Positions 53,661 through 64,000 of a stretch of 64,000 nucleotides of DNA are shown piece after piece. Location of the stretch: the NCBI GenBank assembly GCA_963970005.1, contig CAXAMN010021951.1, positions 824,895 to 888,894 on the forward strand, given 5' to 3'. Within the stretch, counting starts at the first letter, position 1, and each line of letters opens with the position of its first letter. Origin of the DNA: Durusdinium trenchii. Taxonomy: Eukaryota; Sar; Dinophyceae; Suessiales; Symbiodiniaceae. Both the position numbers and the translations under genes were made by a program. The notes below the pieces were generated by a model that saw nothing but the letters and a program-made list of their open reading frames with translations, was not told where the DNA came from and did not search any database.

Positions 53661-55079
53661 CTGGTACTTCACAACATCAATTTCTCTGCTTTGGGAAGTG
53701 GGGACAAACAAGTCAATCTTGGAGTGGTCAGGATGCTCCTGAGTTCTGAGCCCTCACCATTCTTGGCCCGCGCCAAAACTACCACAGCTTGAGGCCACGG
53801 GGGTGGAAAGAAACTAATTATTACAGGTGAAGTATAGAACATGTTTATAGCTTGTCAAGTGTCTGTCGGACAGAGACGCATTGTCGAGGTACTTTGAAAT
53901 TTACCAGCGCCCCCGAAACGGATCCCTCACAACCAGTCTGATCCCTAGAACATACATAGATGTTTTATGATGTTTTCTTCACACAATGGAATACAGGAAC
54001 CTAAGAGCGATGGCCCAACCTATGGGCGATGGCCTCCAACCTACTAGCGATGGCCTCCAACCCAAGAGCGATGGCCTCCTATGTTTTTCACACATCCAAC
54101 ATCTATGGCCGGCCCTCTTGAGCGGCTCTCAAAACCAATGACCTCTGCCCCTGTCGTAAAATATTCTACTACGCGGGGGCTCTATCTCGTTTAGGCTTAT
54201 TAAGTAGGAGGTCACGTCACAGTATCTCGTTCAGAATGTTGTAGTAGCAATAAACCACAGTATCTTGTACAACCTACTTTAGGGTCATTTAGATACATAT
54301 ATATATTGCATTATATTACATATATGTATCGTTTATGCGGGGGCGGCCATCTCGTTCACCAGCGAATACTGATTTTGGACAAACAAGTAGAGCTTGCCCT
54401 AGAGTACTGCTTTGGGGTATTTAGTCTACGCCTTCGGGCCTCTCGACTCTGCATGAGAACAGCCAGGCCAAGCAGAGTCAGCTTTTCTCGGGCCGGGATG
54501 AGGAAATCTCCTGCAAATTCGGCGCTTAAGCTCACAGACTAAGGGCCCGGGACCGTCACGGGCCACAGTTGCTGGTAAGATTAGAAAGGTGCAATTTACG
54601 TCGTTTCCAGAAACTCTTTTCTCCAACAGTCTTTTTCTTAAGCCCAGAACCTCCTCTACCGTCTGCTCCGACAACCTGACATCTGTACTTGACTGTAGTT
54701 GAGCTTTCCGAGTCTATTATCATTCTCCCAATTGTCCATCTCGTAGTTTGTGCCCTTGATCTTTTTTTACAAAGAAAGCTACTGCCGAGCAAGAAATTGC
54801 ACGGCTTGAGTTGGCCGAACCATACACCGTGCGTTAGAAATATGACAGCTTTGCTGCTCCCAAGAGAGTTTGGAGGGAAGACAGGAAAGCTCACTGAAGC
54901 AGCGCAACGAGATTCCGAAGTTCTATCATGCTTCAGAAACTTGAACAATGATCTTTTATCTGTGTCTGACTTCAAACAGGTTCCTCTAAATCCGTCCTTG
55001 CTATTTTGAAACTGGCTTATATACCCCCTTCTTCCCACTAGTACATCTTGGAATGAAATGCTGGGATGTTCGAACCTTC

Positions 55080-55370
55080 TCAATCATACCAAATCATACC
55101 CAGTCGTATCTTCACTCCTCTTGACTTGAGCGGTCTCAGCCAAGCCAATTTCAGGAACTTTCGAAGGCGATGGGTCTCGTCTCCGAAGGCCGCATTCTCC
55201 AACCCCCCACAAAGCAAGTCGAAGGCCGTGTCACCATCAGTTGTCTTATAGGCCAAAACTTGTTCCAGCGGGGACTTCCCATCCGCCAGAGTTTCCCTTG
55301 TGTTGAAATCCGAATCCGTCAGATGAGTTGTGACCAGCGTCTTCAAGATGAAATCAGTCATCTGGATCAA
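55080..55370 (-). CDS. Degenerate ankyrin-type exon
   Basis: The frame contains MTDFILKTLVTTHLTDSDFN then TRETLADGKSPLEQVLAYKT and DGDTAFDLLCGGLENAAFGD. The segments DGKSPLEQVLA and DGDTAFDLLCG fit the ankyrin turn (D-G-x-T/S-x-x-x-L/LL). It may not use the whole ORF. On the same strand at 55411-55596 another frame (DLIGRTHFCEACAANVVQ in its alternative phase) may be a further repeat. Confidence 0.45.
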   Translation of the reverse strand: MIQMTDFILKTLVTTHLTDSDFNTRETLADGKSPLEQVLAYKTTDGDTAFDLLCGGLENAAFGDETHRLRKFLKLAWLRPLKSRGVKIRLGMIWYD

Positions 55371-55859
55371 GCTCCCCAGCTCCCGCTCATCTTTTCCCTC
55401 TTCATCCTCCTCATCCTACAAGTAGCACTCGAAGGAAGGGGATGTGCAAAAAGTGACGTTTGCCTTCCAATGATTCAACGACAACATCTGTGACGTTTGC
55501 CTTGGGACCTGAACAACATTCGCGGCACACGCTTCGCAAAAATGCGTCCTCCCAATGAGGTCTCTTCCAGCGATGATACCAGCGCTCGTGGGCCACGGCT
55601 TCGTCCTGGGGTTTATGCGTCAGACTTGCGGCACCTTGGTGAGGTCAGGGAAAGATCAAAGCCAGTGGTACAGTCAGGTGAGGAAAAGAACATCCGGCAC
55701 ATTTGGATTCTTGCACGTTGACACCCTTCTTAACCTCAATTGGAGGACAATGAGCGGACAAGATCGCAGAGTAGCGGTGAAAGAATTCAACATGTTCGAC
55801 AATATTCGACAGGTTTCAACTTGTTTCAACTGCCCTCATCATTACACCTCCCAGTGTCA

Positions 55860-55995
55860 AAGTCATAAAATAGTGCAAGGAAGCGTCGGCTGCACAAGAG
55901 ATGCAGCGGTGTCTCACCTTTGTGATTCGGCACCATGGTTCCACGATTCTCCAAAAGAAGCCTCATAGAAAGTGTGGTCACACAGTGTGGTGCCA
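55860..55995 (-). CDS. Ankyrin-repeat exon
   Basis: On the minus strand, MRLLLENRGTMVPNHKGETP then LHLLCSRRFLALF forms a clear ankyrin repeat (LLLENRG, then NHKGETPLHLLC). It is shorter than the ORFs usually tracked and lies in a different frame from the longer plus-strand ORF here. The likely acceptor is 'tatgag' near 55966. Confidence 0.55.
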
Positions 55996-56049
55996 ATGGA
56001 TACATTTTTCAGTCCGTCAGTTGTCCAACACATCCCATGCATGCTGCGT

Positions 56050-56131
56050 GGCAGAACAATGTCCTTCTGCTGGCGATTCGTACGGTTTTGGACAGCAAAA
56101 TGTAGAGGGGTATTGCCTTGGTCATCAATAC
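56050..56131 (-). CDS. Ankyrin-repeat exon
   Basis: After an acceptor (rc 'ccgctgag', AG at 56133-56132) the frame reads IDDQGNTPLHFAVQNRTNRQ then QKDIV. DDQGNTPLHFAVQ is a textbook ankyrin turn and first helix. The exon is short; its donor was not resolved (a GA donor after AAG is one option). Confidence 0.6.
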
Positions 56132-56463
56132 CTCAGCGGATGACGGAGCATACCAATTATTGCAAATTAGCCTCCTTGCAGAAGAAATGAAGGCAACCAA
56201 AAGCGTGCCACGCTTTAAGTTGCAGTTGTTCCTTCAAGTTCCATGGGACCCAACAATGTGACCCATCACTTCTAGGCTGGAGGCCATCGCTATTAGATTG
56301 TAAGTACTTTGCGTTAGTTTATTCTTAATTCAAATTAAAACTACTTAAATCTAATTCTATTGAACTCTTGTTTCGAATAGCTTCTTGTTCCTAGTAGTAC
56401 GGCCAGGAGCCCCTAGTAGAGTTCTTGCTCCTAGTAGCGATGCCAGGAGCCCCCTAGTAGCGC

Positions 56464-56602
56464 CTGATCTCTCCTGAGGCCATCATTTCAGATACGGCGC
56501 TCTCTTCTGCCAACGTCGCACGCTTCTTCAAAATTGCCTCCACCGCGGTTCGGTCCCCAGCTTTCACGGCTTCAAGCAAGGAATCGTCTCGGGTGAAAAT
56601 GC
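56464..56602 (-). CDS. Ankyrin-type exon ending in a family B repeat
   Basis: A strong acceptor (polypyrimidine 'tttccctctcagcgcag', AG at 56604-56603) starts a 139-base exon reading IFTRDDSLLEAVKAGDRTAV, EAILKKRATLAEESAVSEMM and ASGEI. The DDSLLEAVKAGDRTAVEAIL segment is typical for the first repeat of an ankyrin protein. The exon probably ends at ATCAG|GCGC (donor GC), and the intron begins directly with the family B repeat (56383-56465). Without that donor the frame reaches a TAG inside the repeat two codons later. Confidence 0.55.
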
Positions 56603-57799
56603 CTGCGCTGAGAGGGAAAGTTATTGAACCACAGCTGCAAAAAAGTGCCAAAGGATGTCAAACAATAAGTGGGTCGAACAAATTCAGCGAAAGGAACTTG
56701 AAAGGGCTGCAAACAAAACTGCAAGCAACAAAGAAAAATGAGAGTTTTATCATGTGAAATTGTAGGCTTTTCAAGCACATGAAAACAACATCGCAAGAAA
56801 ACGGGAAAGAAGGAACACGGTTACGAAAAGAAACAAACCAGGCAACCAGAGAATCCATCAGAGAAATGGCAGGGGAAACGGCCGTGACAAGAGGGCTTGA
56901 AAGGAAATGGGAAGTAAATCAAAATTAAGGGTTGATGACTTGACGGGAAAATGAAAAGAACAGAAAATCAAACGGATCAAAGGGCGCTCCAGAAAATTAG
57001 AAAATAATCCAGGAATGCAAGGCGCCGATGTTCGGACGTGAAACAAATTCATTTTCGCAGGCGTCGGTTTGTCTTCCAGGTTGAGCTTCAGAGTTCACAA
57101 GGCTTGTTAGGGCAAAGGTGGGTTGGTTCGCATGCCGTGCGCAATGCCTGTCAGCCAAAGCTGCATTGACAACTTGAGGGAACTGTATGCAATTCTAGCC
57201 ACAATGAACGCAGAGCAAGTTGCACTGCTATTGCACTTCAACTTGTGGGTTTGGGAGCTGTTCGCTGGCAAGCATCAAACTCAAGACATCAAATCTCAAG
57301 CTGATGGGTCTACATCTAGTAGGGACATTTAGCTGAGATGGCGCGGGGTCATCTCGCAGCTGCTATCCTAGCTGATATCCCTTCAGCGGCCGGGGCCAAG
57401 GAAGGCAGCAAACTGTGGCGTTGAACGGCTGCAACCCTCAGATGACGAGATGGGCCAAACCACGGCACTCATAAAGCACTGCACTAGCAATGCGCGCGAG
57501 CCCGGCTTTTTGGACCGAATATATTAGACGATAGGGCGGATGACGGGACCAGGGAACCACGGAACTGCGCAAGTCTGAGCAGACGAGCCAAGGGCCAAAG
57601 AAGAAGACCAGAGCAGCGGACCCGGACCCGGGGCCAGGAAACCACAGGGCCAGAGGACCCACAGACCAGGGAGTACGAAAAGCGTTGTTTGATACTCTTC
57701 TTTTGTGTTTGATCCATTTTGATCCTATGACATGATGACACACACACAGTGCACACGCAAGAAGAAAAATGATTACAAAGAATAAGAGCTTCACAGCTT

Positions 57800-58011
57800 A
57801 TGATGAAATAAACTTCCGCGCACCAGCTTATGGCCGAAGCACTTTCCATGTCCTCTCGGAATTTGCGTGAGGCATCTGCACAGAAAAAGTTACGCCATTG
57901 CAGCGCTTTCAAGTCTTCTGGCTCCAGGATGACAAGCATCCCTGAGGTGTCAGGCTGCATCGCGCTACATCGGCCAAACATGGCCAAACATGGCACTGCA
58001 ACATGCTCCAA
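57800..58011 (-). CDS. Possible exon, unidentified
   Basis: The frame includes MLVILEPEDLKALQWRNFFC then ADASRKFREDMESASAISWC. It starts at an ATG (58011) 20 bases below the stop of the ankyrin gene. No domain is recognised. It could be the start of the next gene on the same strand or a decayed exon. Confidence 0.3.
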
Positions 58012-58030
58012 CGCTCAATTATTGAATATT

Positions 58031-58728
58031 TTAAGCTAAGCAGCGTGAAGCTAAAAGCTTTGCAACCTCCTCGTGCTTGTTTTGCATGGCCAAATGCAGT
58101 GGCAAATTGATATCATTCAAGGCCGAGAAGTTGAAGCCTGGCAGTTCCAGGCTACGACAATTCCAACGACTTGTTACGACTTACTCCTGTCGCTCCAAAG
58201 CTTATCAGCCTGGAAGAAGAGCTTGCTTCAACAACGGCAGCGAAATCAACTTCTCCAGGATCACCCTGCGGGAGCTCAAGCAGCTCACCATGAAAATCAC
58301 CTTCCCTTTTGAAACAGAAAAAGAAAGGTGAATGGTTTTGTTTTCTGAATGTTCTTTCCTTGTAAGCTTTCACAGCACTGTACAGCACAGGAATTTATAT
58401 GTGTTTTGCTTCTTTAGATTTAGATCTTCAAAGCTTCCCTCTGTTCTCAAGCTTCGGCTGTCCTCTCTCTTTTTTCACTATTCAATGACTAGGCACCAGA
58501 AGCTACTAGTAACAAAGGGCATCGCGACTAGGAGCAAGAAGCTACTAGTATTCCCAATTATACTTCTGACAGCGATGGTTTTCTGGTCGCCTGGCTGCAT
58601 CGAGGTTGCCGTTTGTTGCGCACCGCTGGAGCGCAGTCAGGTCATCATTTCCGTTAGATTCGACAAGCTGACGAAGTAAAGAAATGGTGGCGGGGTCCTG
58701 GACTTGAGCGACTTTGTCAGAAAAATGA
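58031..58728 (-). CDS. 3' end of an ankyrin-repeat gene (three joined exons)
   Basis: Exon 1 (about 58728-58591) reads PATISLLRQLVESNGNDDLT then ALQRCATNGNLDAA. Exon 2 (58305-58187) reads EGDFHGELLELPQGDPGEVD and FAAVVEASSSSRLISFGAT. Exon 3 (58137-58031) reads ALNDINLPLHLAMQNKHEEV then AKLLASRCLA and stop TAA. Introns are 58306-58590 (GC...AG, phase 2) and 58138-58186 (49 nt, GA...AG, phase 1). Codon phase is kept across both joins, which supports the model strongly. Ankyrin cores are DDLTALQRCATNGNLDAA and NDINLPLHLAMQNKHEEVAKLL. A family B repeat lies in the first intron (58497-58552). The 5' limit of exon 1 is not settled. Confidence 0.75.
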
Positions 58729-58849
58729 GCTTATCTTTTTGTGCTTCGAATACATCAACACAACGAAACAGTCTCGAATTCTGGATCGGAACGTCAGTCG
58801 CATCCTCCGAGCGTTTGACCTACCCATCTTTGGTTTGTCCTACCCCATT

Positions 58850-58930
58850 CGATCCTCTTCCTCAGTGTCCATCAGTGGGGTCGATTCGAGCAAGGCCTCA
58901 CAGATGGGGCCACAGGGAGCCAAAAAGGTG
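58850..58930 (-). CDS. Possible small exon of the ankyrin gene
   Basis: Minus-strand frame EALLESTPLMDTEEEDRMG between a candidate acceptor ('catctgtgag') and a GT donor ('GGG|GTAGGA'). Its phase does not obviously match the next exon, so this is tentative. Confidence 0.3.
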
Positions 58931-59253
58931 AGGACACAAAAAGGCTGGTAAAGATCCATGTTTGTCTACAAGCATGTTATGAATGGACTGACTGTTTTGA
59001 TTGAACCATCTCTGGACAACATACAGCGTCGGCAGAGTGAGCTTCATGATTCTTTCATGTACTGCGTTGATTAATGAACCCCCCTGCCAGAATGGTTTTA
59101 CACCTCCAGATTTTGTTTATCTCACAGTCCCCATAATTATGACATTATGAACTTATGAACACGAAGGAACACATGAAAAAAGAGAGAAGGGAATAGAATT
59201 GCCTAAAGATCTACAGAAAACAAGAAAGGAAAGAAAATGCTTAAGTTCCCGGC

Positions 59254-59744
59254 CTTCAGGATAGGAGTTCTGCCCATTGTCGATGTCACCGAATCCAAAA
59301 CGTTTGCAAAACTGTCGGGGTGGGGAAACTCTCTGACAAGACGTTGCATGGGATGGCAAACAAAGGCTGGACTTCCTCCTGCCAAGTATTCCAACGCCGT
59401 TTTTCCCGAACTATCTTGATTGTTGATGAACTGCTTGGGATTCCGGTCTGCTGCGCATATTTTGTCAATGAGTATATCCATAATTTGGTGGAACTGTTTC
59501 TGCTCTGCGTTGTGCTCCAAAGACCTGCGCGTGGGACGATGGTTCACTGGCAGAGGCTTCAAAATCAGAACTGAAAGGAATCATCTGCAAGGGTTCGGTT
59601 TCCACTATACGTACCCAGGCCTTACATTCTGCGGAACAGTGAAATGCTTTGCGATGAGGTGGAGCGGCGTCTCTTTGTCTGATGTCATGGAAATGGGCTG
59701 TGCTGATGACTCCAGCAAATACCTCAGATGACGCGTTTGCTGGT
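59254..59744 (-). CDS. Ankyrin-repeat gene, two further exons
   Basis: The upstream exon (59744-59626, 119 nt) reads QQTRHLRYLLESSAQPISMT then SDKETPLHLIAKHFTVPQN, an ankyrin repeat with DKETPLHLIAKH; acceptor 'gttggcag', donor AAT|GTAAGG. The next exon (59556-59254, 303 nt, 101 codons) reads FHQIMDILIDKICAADRNPK, QFINNQDSSGKTALEYLAGG and PMQRLVREFPHPDSFANVLD, with the core DSSGKTALEYLAG; donor AAG|GCCGGG (GC type). Both ends are phase 0. A run of about ten ATGC units (59785-59825) lies in the intron just upstream of the first acceptor. These exons probably belong to the gene ending at 58031. Confidence 0.65.
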
Positions 59745-59784
59745 CTGCCAACGCAAGCATACGCAGTCCGAGTAGTATGTATGA

Positions 59785-59825
59785 ATGCATGCATGCATGC
59801 ATGCATGCATGCATGCATGCATGCA
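59785..59825. repeat. (ATGC)n microsatellite inside an intron
   Basis: About ten perfect ATGC units, self-complementary as a tetranucleotide (GCATGC). It starts about 40 bases upstream of the acceptor at 59745. Confidence 0.95.
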
Positions 59826-60031
59826 CGTAATGAATCACGCCGGCTTTTATGAAAGACTACAGAACTAACCGTAATGGTCGTATCCCCCAACGCCGCTCCC
59901 CTTGACTTGATATTGGTGCTTGTCTGGGGTCTCGTTGTCCAAGCGAGTTCTGTTCAATACCCATCGTCCTTTTGTTGGCACCATCTACGGACGCTACCTC
60001 TTTCTTGTAAAAACATATTGAAAGGGCAAAG

Positions 60032-60240
60032 CTAGAATTTACAAATAGAGTGACACATGAGCACCGCGTCATGCACATCGAGAATGTCAGCTGGGGATGG
60101 TCGTTCAAGCGTCGCTCCCATGTCGTTTCCCAGCCCAGCTGTCACTGGAGCGGTCAGCGAATTTTGGCTCACGGGGCCTTTGAGGGTCTTCTTTGCGTGC
60201 CACTTTTTGGAGCCAAAGCCGAAATGAACTTTTGCACGCA
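60032..60240 (-). CDS. Possible exon of the ankyrin gene
   Basis: The frame contains GFGSKKWHAKKTLKGPVSQN and GATLERPSPADILDVHDAVL. It is protein-like and lies between two groups of ankyrin exons on the same strand. No ankyrin core is visible. A basic stretch (KKWHAKKTLK) precedes an acidic end. Boundaries are unresolved. Confidence 0.35.
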
Positions 60241-61039
60241 CACTCACAAACCTTGCAACTCTCTATGAAATCCAGGGCTGACCTCCCTCTAGCGGGGGCC
60301 CATGAAACGTTTTATAAGCCATGTAGACCTCCCTCATTTTCTGGAGGAAAAGGTCACGGGTACACAAAAATCTAGGCAACAAAATACCAGTACAAAAATA
60401 GCGACCAAGCACACTGGTTTGTTTAGGTCTTTGTTCAACCAACCATGCTCTATATAAAGCCATGGTGTTTGACCTCCTTTCTTAAAAACTCAAGGTCACA
60501 TACTGTAAAATCAGCCCCCTTGACCACCAAAAAGGAACTACCTAAAGCATTTTAAGTCGATGGTGGACCACACTGATTCCATACCCAGGTATGGCACAGG
60601 TGTCCGCAGCACAGATTGCTCTTTGGGAAACTTCCAGTAGCACATTGCTCTATGATGGGCGTTTTTTTTTCTTAGCACAGATTGCTCTTTGAAGGCTACG
60701 CTGTAGCACCTTTTCTAAATGATCAATGGTACTCCGGAAAAGGGCCCTTGAAGCTCTTTCATAATCAATTGTCGTTCTGATGTCGTTCAGATCTGAACAA
60801 ACACCCTACAGCACTATACGTGTACAGGAAATCTTGTTGTTTTGGCTTTCCCCTACCTCATTCAGCGGGGCCACGGCACGTTGGAAAAAGTGTGGCCACC
60901 TCCAAGAAAATCCTTACATCGGCTACAGTAATTTAATGGGGTTGCTCATATGTATGCTGCTCATATGTGTGTGTGAACTTGTTTGTGTGCAATATGATAC
61001 AATTACAAATCCCCATACCTGTACACAGATCACGCAACA

Positions 61040-61182
61040 GTAAAAGGCAGTTGCAGCAAGATCTTTCGCGCTTCTTGTCTGCTCTGAAGATTCATCAGTG
61101 ACAAGCTGAGGAACTTCATCGACTCGAAGCTTTGATGCATGGCAGCCAAATGGAGAGGCTTCCATTGGTGCATGTTCTTTTC
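61040..61182 (-). CDS. Ankyrin-repeat exon
   Basis: After an acceptor at 61184-61183 (rc 'gttctgag') the frame reads EKNMHQWKPLHLAAMHQSFE then SMKFLSLSLMNLQSRQEARK. WKPLHLAAMH is an ankyrin core. It joins in phase 0 to the preceding exon (ending NANKED at 61338) through a 155-base intron with a GC donor. The 3' limit of this exon is not clear. Confidence 0.6.
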
Positions 61183-61337
61183 CTCAGAACAACAACATCT
61201 ACAGAATCGAGCAACCGTACAACAATCCAAAGCCTGTTTTTCAAAGCTCATGACAACTAAACATCCATGTTTTGAGTGGTAACTGATGATCTGAATTCAG
61301 GCTGTCTTGACTTGTTGAAAGTTGTATTCTGCTCAGC

Positions 61338-61755
61338 ATCTTCTTTGTTTGCATTGTACTGTTCGCAAAGCAACTGCACCACCTGCAGCGTGTCTCAGTG
61401 AGTTAAAGTCTGCCAACACCCAAAGTATGCAACAGCAACACAAAACCAACCAAATGCCATAGGCGCGTTTCTCAACAAACCTCACCTCCAGATTGTTATA
61501 TCTGGCAGCCATATGCAGCGCTGTGTTGCCGGAGGCATCTTTCATCTTCATCACTTCATTTGGATTGTTCTGGCCAAGCCAGGGCACGCTCAGCTTAGGC
61601 ACACAGGCTTTTTTTGCACACTTCTTTAGCTGTTTCTGTCATGGGGTCCAAATGGGTCCAAGATGTCCATCAGCCGCTGAGAACCCCAACGACAAGAATG
61701 ACTGAGCCCAGTCCTTCAGCATCAGCTCTACCAGGAACTTTGCCTTCTCACCACA
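61338..61755 (-). CDS. Ankyrin-repeat gene, middle exons
   Basis: Exon at 61755 downwards reads CGEKAKFLVELMLKDWAQSF (donor not resolved). The next exon (about 61640-61486) reads VPWLGQNNPNEVMKMKDASG then NTALHMAARYNNLE, with the canonical core DASGNTALHMAARYNNLE. A 103-base GT-AG intron (61383-61485) leads to a 45-base exon (61382-61338), VVQLLCEQYNANKED. Joined, the repeat continues without a break from helix 1 to helix 2 (NNLE then VVQLLCEQ), which confirms the splice. Confidence 0.7.
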
Positions 61756-61954
61756 CTGCTGACAGCTGATTAGTTACTGGCAACTTGCCGGTGCTCTTCC
61801 GTTCAGCTGACACCGCGTAATTACGTGGAACCCATCGGACTGAAGTGCAATATTTTGGTATAATGATTCCAGACTGCACCTTGACCTATTCAATCCTATA
61901 CAGCAGCGCACCATGCACTCAAGCCACAATGGAGAACTGCAACAAGTCCCTTGC

Positions 61955-62715
61955 CTCCGGAGTATCGATAGAAGCTGCGTGATGGAGGTTGTCCCGGTAG
62001 AAGTTTTCCTGCTGCACCTGTTTCAATGTTCCCTCCTGCGAGAGCCGGAAAAATGACCCAAGTCATACCTAGACCTAGTGCAACTGCGCACTTCATTCCA
62101 CATGCATTTTGGCAGCAAGTTTGCCATGGCCTCGTCCAGTCCGGCAAGTTGGTCATACAATTCTTTCAAGTGTTGCTTGCTGTGGAATACTCCCCATGTC
62201 TCGTCAGCTTTCGAAAAATCGGATCGGATTTTGTCAACCAACTTCTGCCGGTTGGGATATCGCGGCAATGCCTTGCAGACCACTTTGTGCAACATTTAAG
62301 GCGCTTGAAAAGCTGGCAAAGCGAACTGGGCCTACTTTGTAGTATCACAAAGCAGCCTCCTACAGTGCTTAAAAAACTCACATCACCTCCAGTGACTCTG
62401 CCAGAGACCCCCAACACCGTTTAAAACATTGCTGCCGGGGCTGAGAGACGGTGGCAATCAGATCTGCTGGCCATCTTGTTGGACGGGTGTCCTCCATCTC
62501 ATAATTTTTGATGATGTACTGCAAAACACCTAGTGGCATTGGGGTTTTGGTCCAAGTCAAAAAAATCAGACTTAGGCACTTTTGCGCGAAAGGTTGTACT
62601 CGGTGCACTCAAGTCGACCTGATCAGAAAAGGCCACGGCACGGTCCAGTCCATACATTGCTGCGTATTCCAGAATTCCATGACCTTGATCATGCGGATTC
62701 TTGATATTCATGATC
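61955..62715 (-). CDS. Ankyrin-repeat gene, upstream exons (four joined)
   Basis: Four exons join in phase 0. Exon a (62715-62619): NPHDQGHGILEYAAMYGLDR then AVAFSDQ. Exon b (62518-62387, 44 codons): YIIKNYEMEDTRPTRWPADL and onward. Exon c (62271-62092, 60 codons): KLVDKIRSDFSKADETWGVF and LKELYDQLAGLDEAMANLLP. Exon d (62035-61955, 27 codons): QQENFYRDNLHHAASIDTPE. Introns: 62519-62618 (GT-AG, 100 nt), 62272-62386 (GT-AG, 115 nt), 62036-62091 (GT-AG, 56 nt), and after exon d a GC-AG intron 61756-61954. Ankyrin character is clear in exon a (GHGILEYAAMYGLDRAV) and d (DNLHHAAS). Exact multiples of three for b, c and d support the model. Further 5' exons probably lie beyond 62715. Confidence 0.7.
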
Positions 62716-63439
62716 CTCAGCTCTCAACTTCCAGGCGCACACTTTGCGGCACAGTACCGTGTGCATAATTGTTCTTTGTGAACCTGTTTGGATGGATTGT
62801 GTACCTTGCACTTTCTTTGCTATTTGATGCTATTTGCAAATACTAAAAGCGTCTAAAATCAGGCTCTTTGTTTGAGAAACAATGCCGAACGCATGATAGA
62901 TTGCCTGAAAACCTCAAAACCACGTACTGTACCTCAAGATTTCCACGTCGGACTATCACAAGTGTATCGTAAAACTCACCACACCGCACCTGACTTTTGC
63001 AACATCGCAAATCACCACACAACACTTCACCACAGCACAAATCAACAAGCACTACTTCATCACAACACAAAGCATCATAAATAAAGCATTGCTGCGCACA
63101 GCATCACAATGAGCGACACATCACACTGCGCACCAAAAAAACACCTACAAGTCTGCAAGTAAATGCAAGTAACTCATTTGCAGGAACTTCCGTCCGGGTT
63201 CTGTCGGAAAGAACATTTAAACAAAAGGCATACGCACGCGCCTTGCCCGTTTTGCGCTCGGTTTGCCAAGTTTCTGCTGGAAAGTAAAGTCTCGAGACTT
63301 CAGTCCTTCAAGGGACGACTTCGCTTCCTCGTCCACTGCGATGATGCATTGTGTCACGGCCTCCTCATCCTTATGCTGATACCCATTTGATCTCTAGGCA
63401 TATTCTGTTCTTAAAAAGAAACACACACAAACAACACCC

Positions 63440-63600
63440 TGCAGGGCCCGCACTGCAGCCAAATGACCCGCGGCGGATTTAGTGTCGAAATCTTCCCACA
63501 AATGGCGAGGAAGGCTGGCAAGATCAGAACTTCGTGCGCCTTGCCCCCAGCAACATCCAACGGATTCTGCTCAGCTATTTCCTTCGGTTGCGCGGAGAGG
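63440..63600 (-). CDS. Possible ankyrin-like exon
   Basis: Minus-strand frames here include FDTKSAAGHLAAVRALQ, similar to an ankyrin helix pair, and in another frame NPLDVAGGKAHEVLILPAFL. Only short pieces are convincing and they are out of phase with each other. It may be a 5' exon of the ankyrin gene. Nothing else in 62716-64000 is supported. Confidence 0.3.
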
Positions 63601-64000
63601 CTTATATCTGCTCAGCGCCAACACATTGTAACAATAGGTCACAAATGGTTAGAGTACATTGGCTCATGTTGGCTCACAATGCGTCCAACGTTCCTGAAAA
63701 TCTGCCAACCCTACTCCACTTTTGACAGCTGCTGTGTTGCCAGTATAAAATAATTGGCTTTGTAACACTAATCCGGAATCCCAACATTGCAGGCAGCCAG
63801 TGTCCTTGAACGCACACCTTCTCCGCACCAGTTCTGAGCAAACATTCACGAGGCCTCAGTATACATTGATTCTGAACAACGATGCAGGTTGCTTAAAAGA
63901 GCACCAAGCACGAGTTAAAATGAAATGGCCCAGAACAGGTGCTAGTTTGGCGATGGACACCCAAGAGGCGTCCGACTTTCTCCAAGCGTCCAAGCTTCGC

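Noticed and set aside
60150-60175. Third spliced-leader-like match (ATTTTGGCTCA)
   Set aside because: Only 11 nt match and the leader's end (AAG) is missing; a chance match of this length is plausible in 64 kb.

Overview
This window looks like nuclear DNA of a dinoflagellate, most probably a coral-symbiont type (Symbiodiniaceae). Four observations point there. A 16-nt piece of the dinoflagellate spliced leader (GCCATTTTGGCTCAAG, minus strand, 3819-3804) sits at the start of a retroelement reading frame. Exons that join in frame are separated by very short introns, several of which start with GC or GA instead of GT. There is a Ty1/copia element and a Gag/tyrosine-recombinase element of the kinds common in these genomes. 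Finally, 21-bp words built on TAGCGATG and CTACTAG recur throughout. I saw no rRNA, tRNA, CRISPR array or bacterial-style operon. The genus assignment is inference.

Layout. 1-3821 (minus): a decayed retroelement polyprotein with N-terminal transmembrane segment, Gag-like region with Cys/His finger, methyltransferase-like domain and tyrosine recombinase; frames are broken in several places and no reverse transcriptase is present. About 3.8-31 kb: gene-poor DNA full of minisatellites and dispersed repeats, with a few isolated coding-like exons (best at 6056-6294, minus). About 32-38 kb (minus): a run of coding-like ORFs of unknown function that could be exons of one or more genes. 38225-46605 (plus): a very recent Ty1/copia insertion with 302-bp LTRs differing at one base, a 6-bp target duplication, an initiator-Met-tRNA primer site, and Gag, protease, a methyltransferase-like insert, integrase and RT/RNase H. 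Its frame is interrupted several times despite the young LTRs. 47-64 kb (minus): exons of a SPRY-domain protein and of ankyrin-repeat proteins. For the ankyrin gene I can join ten exons in three groups with consistent phases; it appears to end at 58031.

How parts relate. Identified host genes in the right third all lie on the minus strand, as expected for unidirectional dinoflagellate gene arrays, while the copia element is inserted on the opposite strand. The dispersed TAGCGATG repeats sit between exons, inside introns and, at 56464, directly against an exon end. Most long ORFs in repeat arrays, and those opposite the copia genes, are side effects of periodicity or composition.
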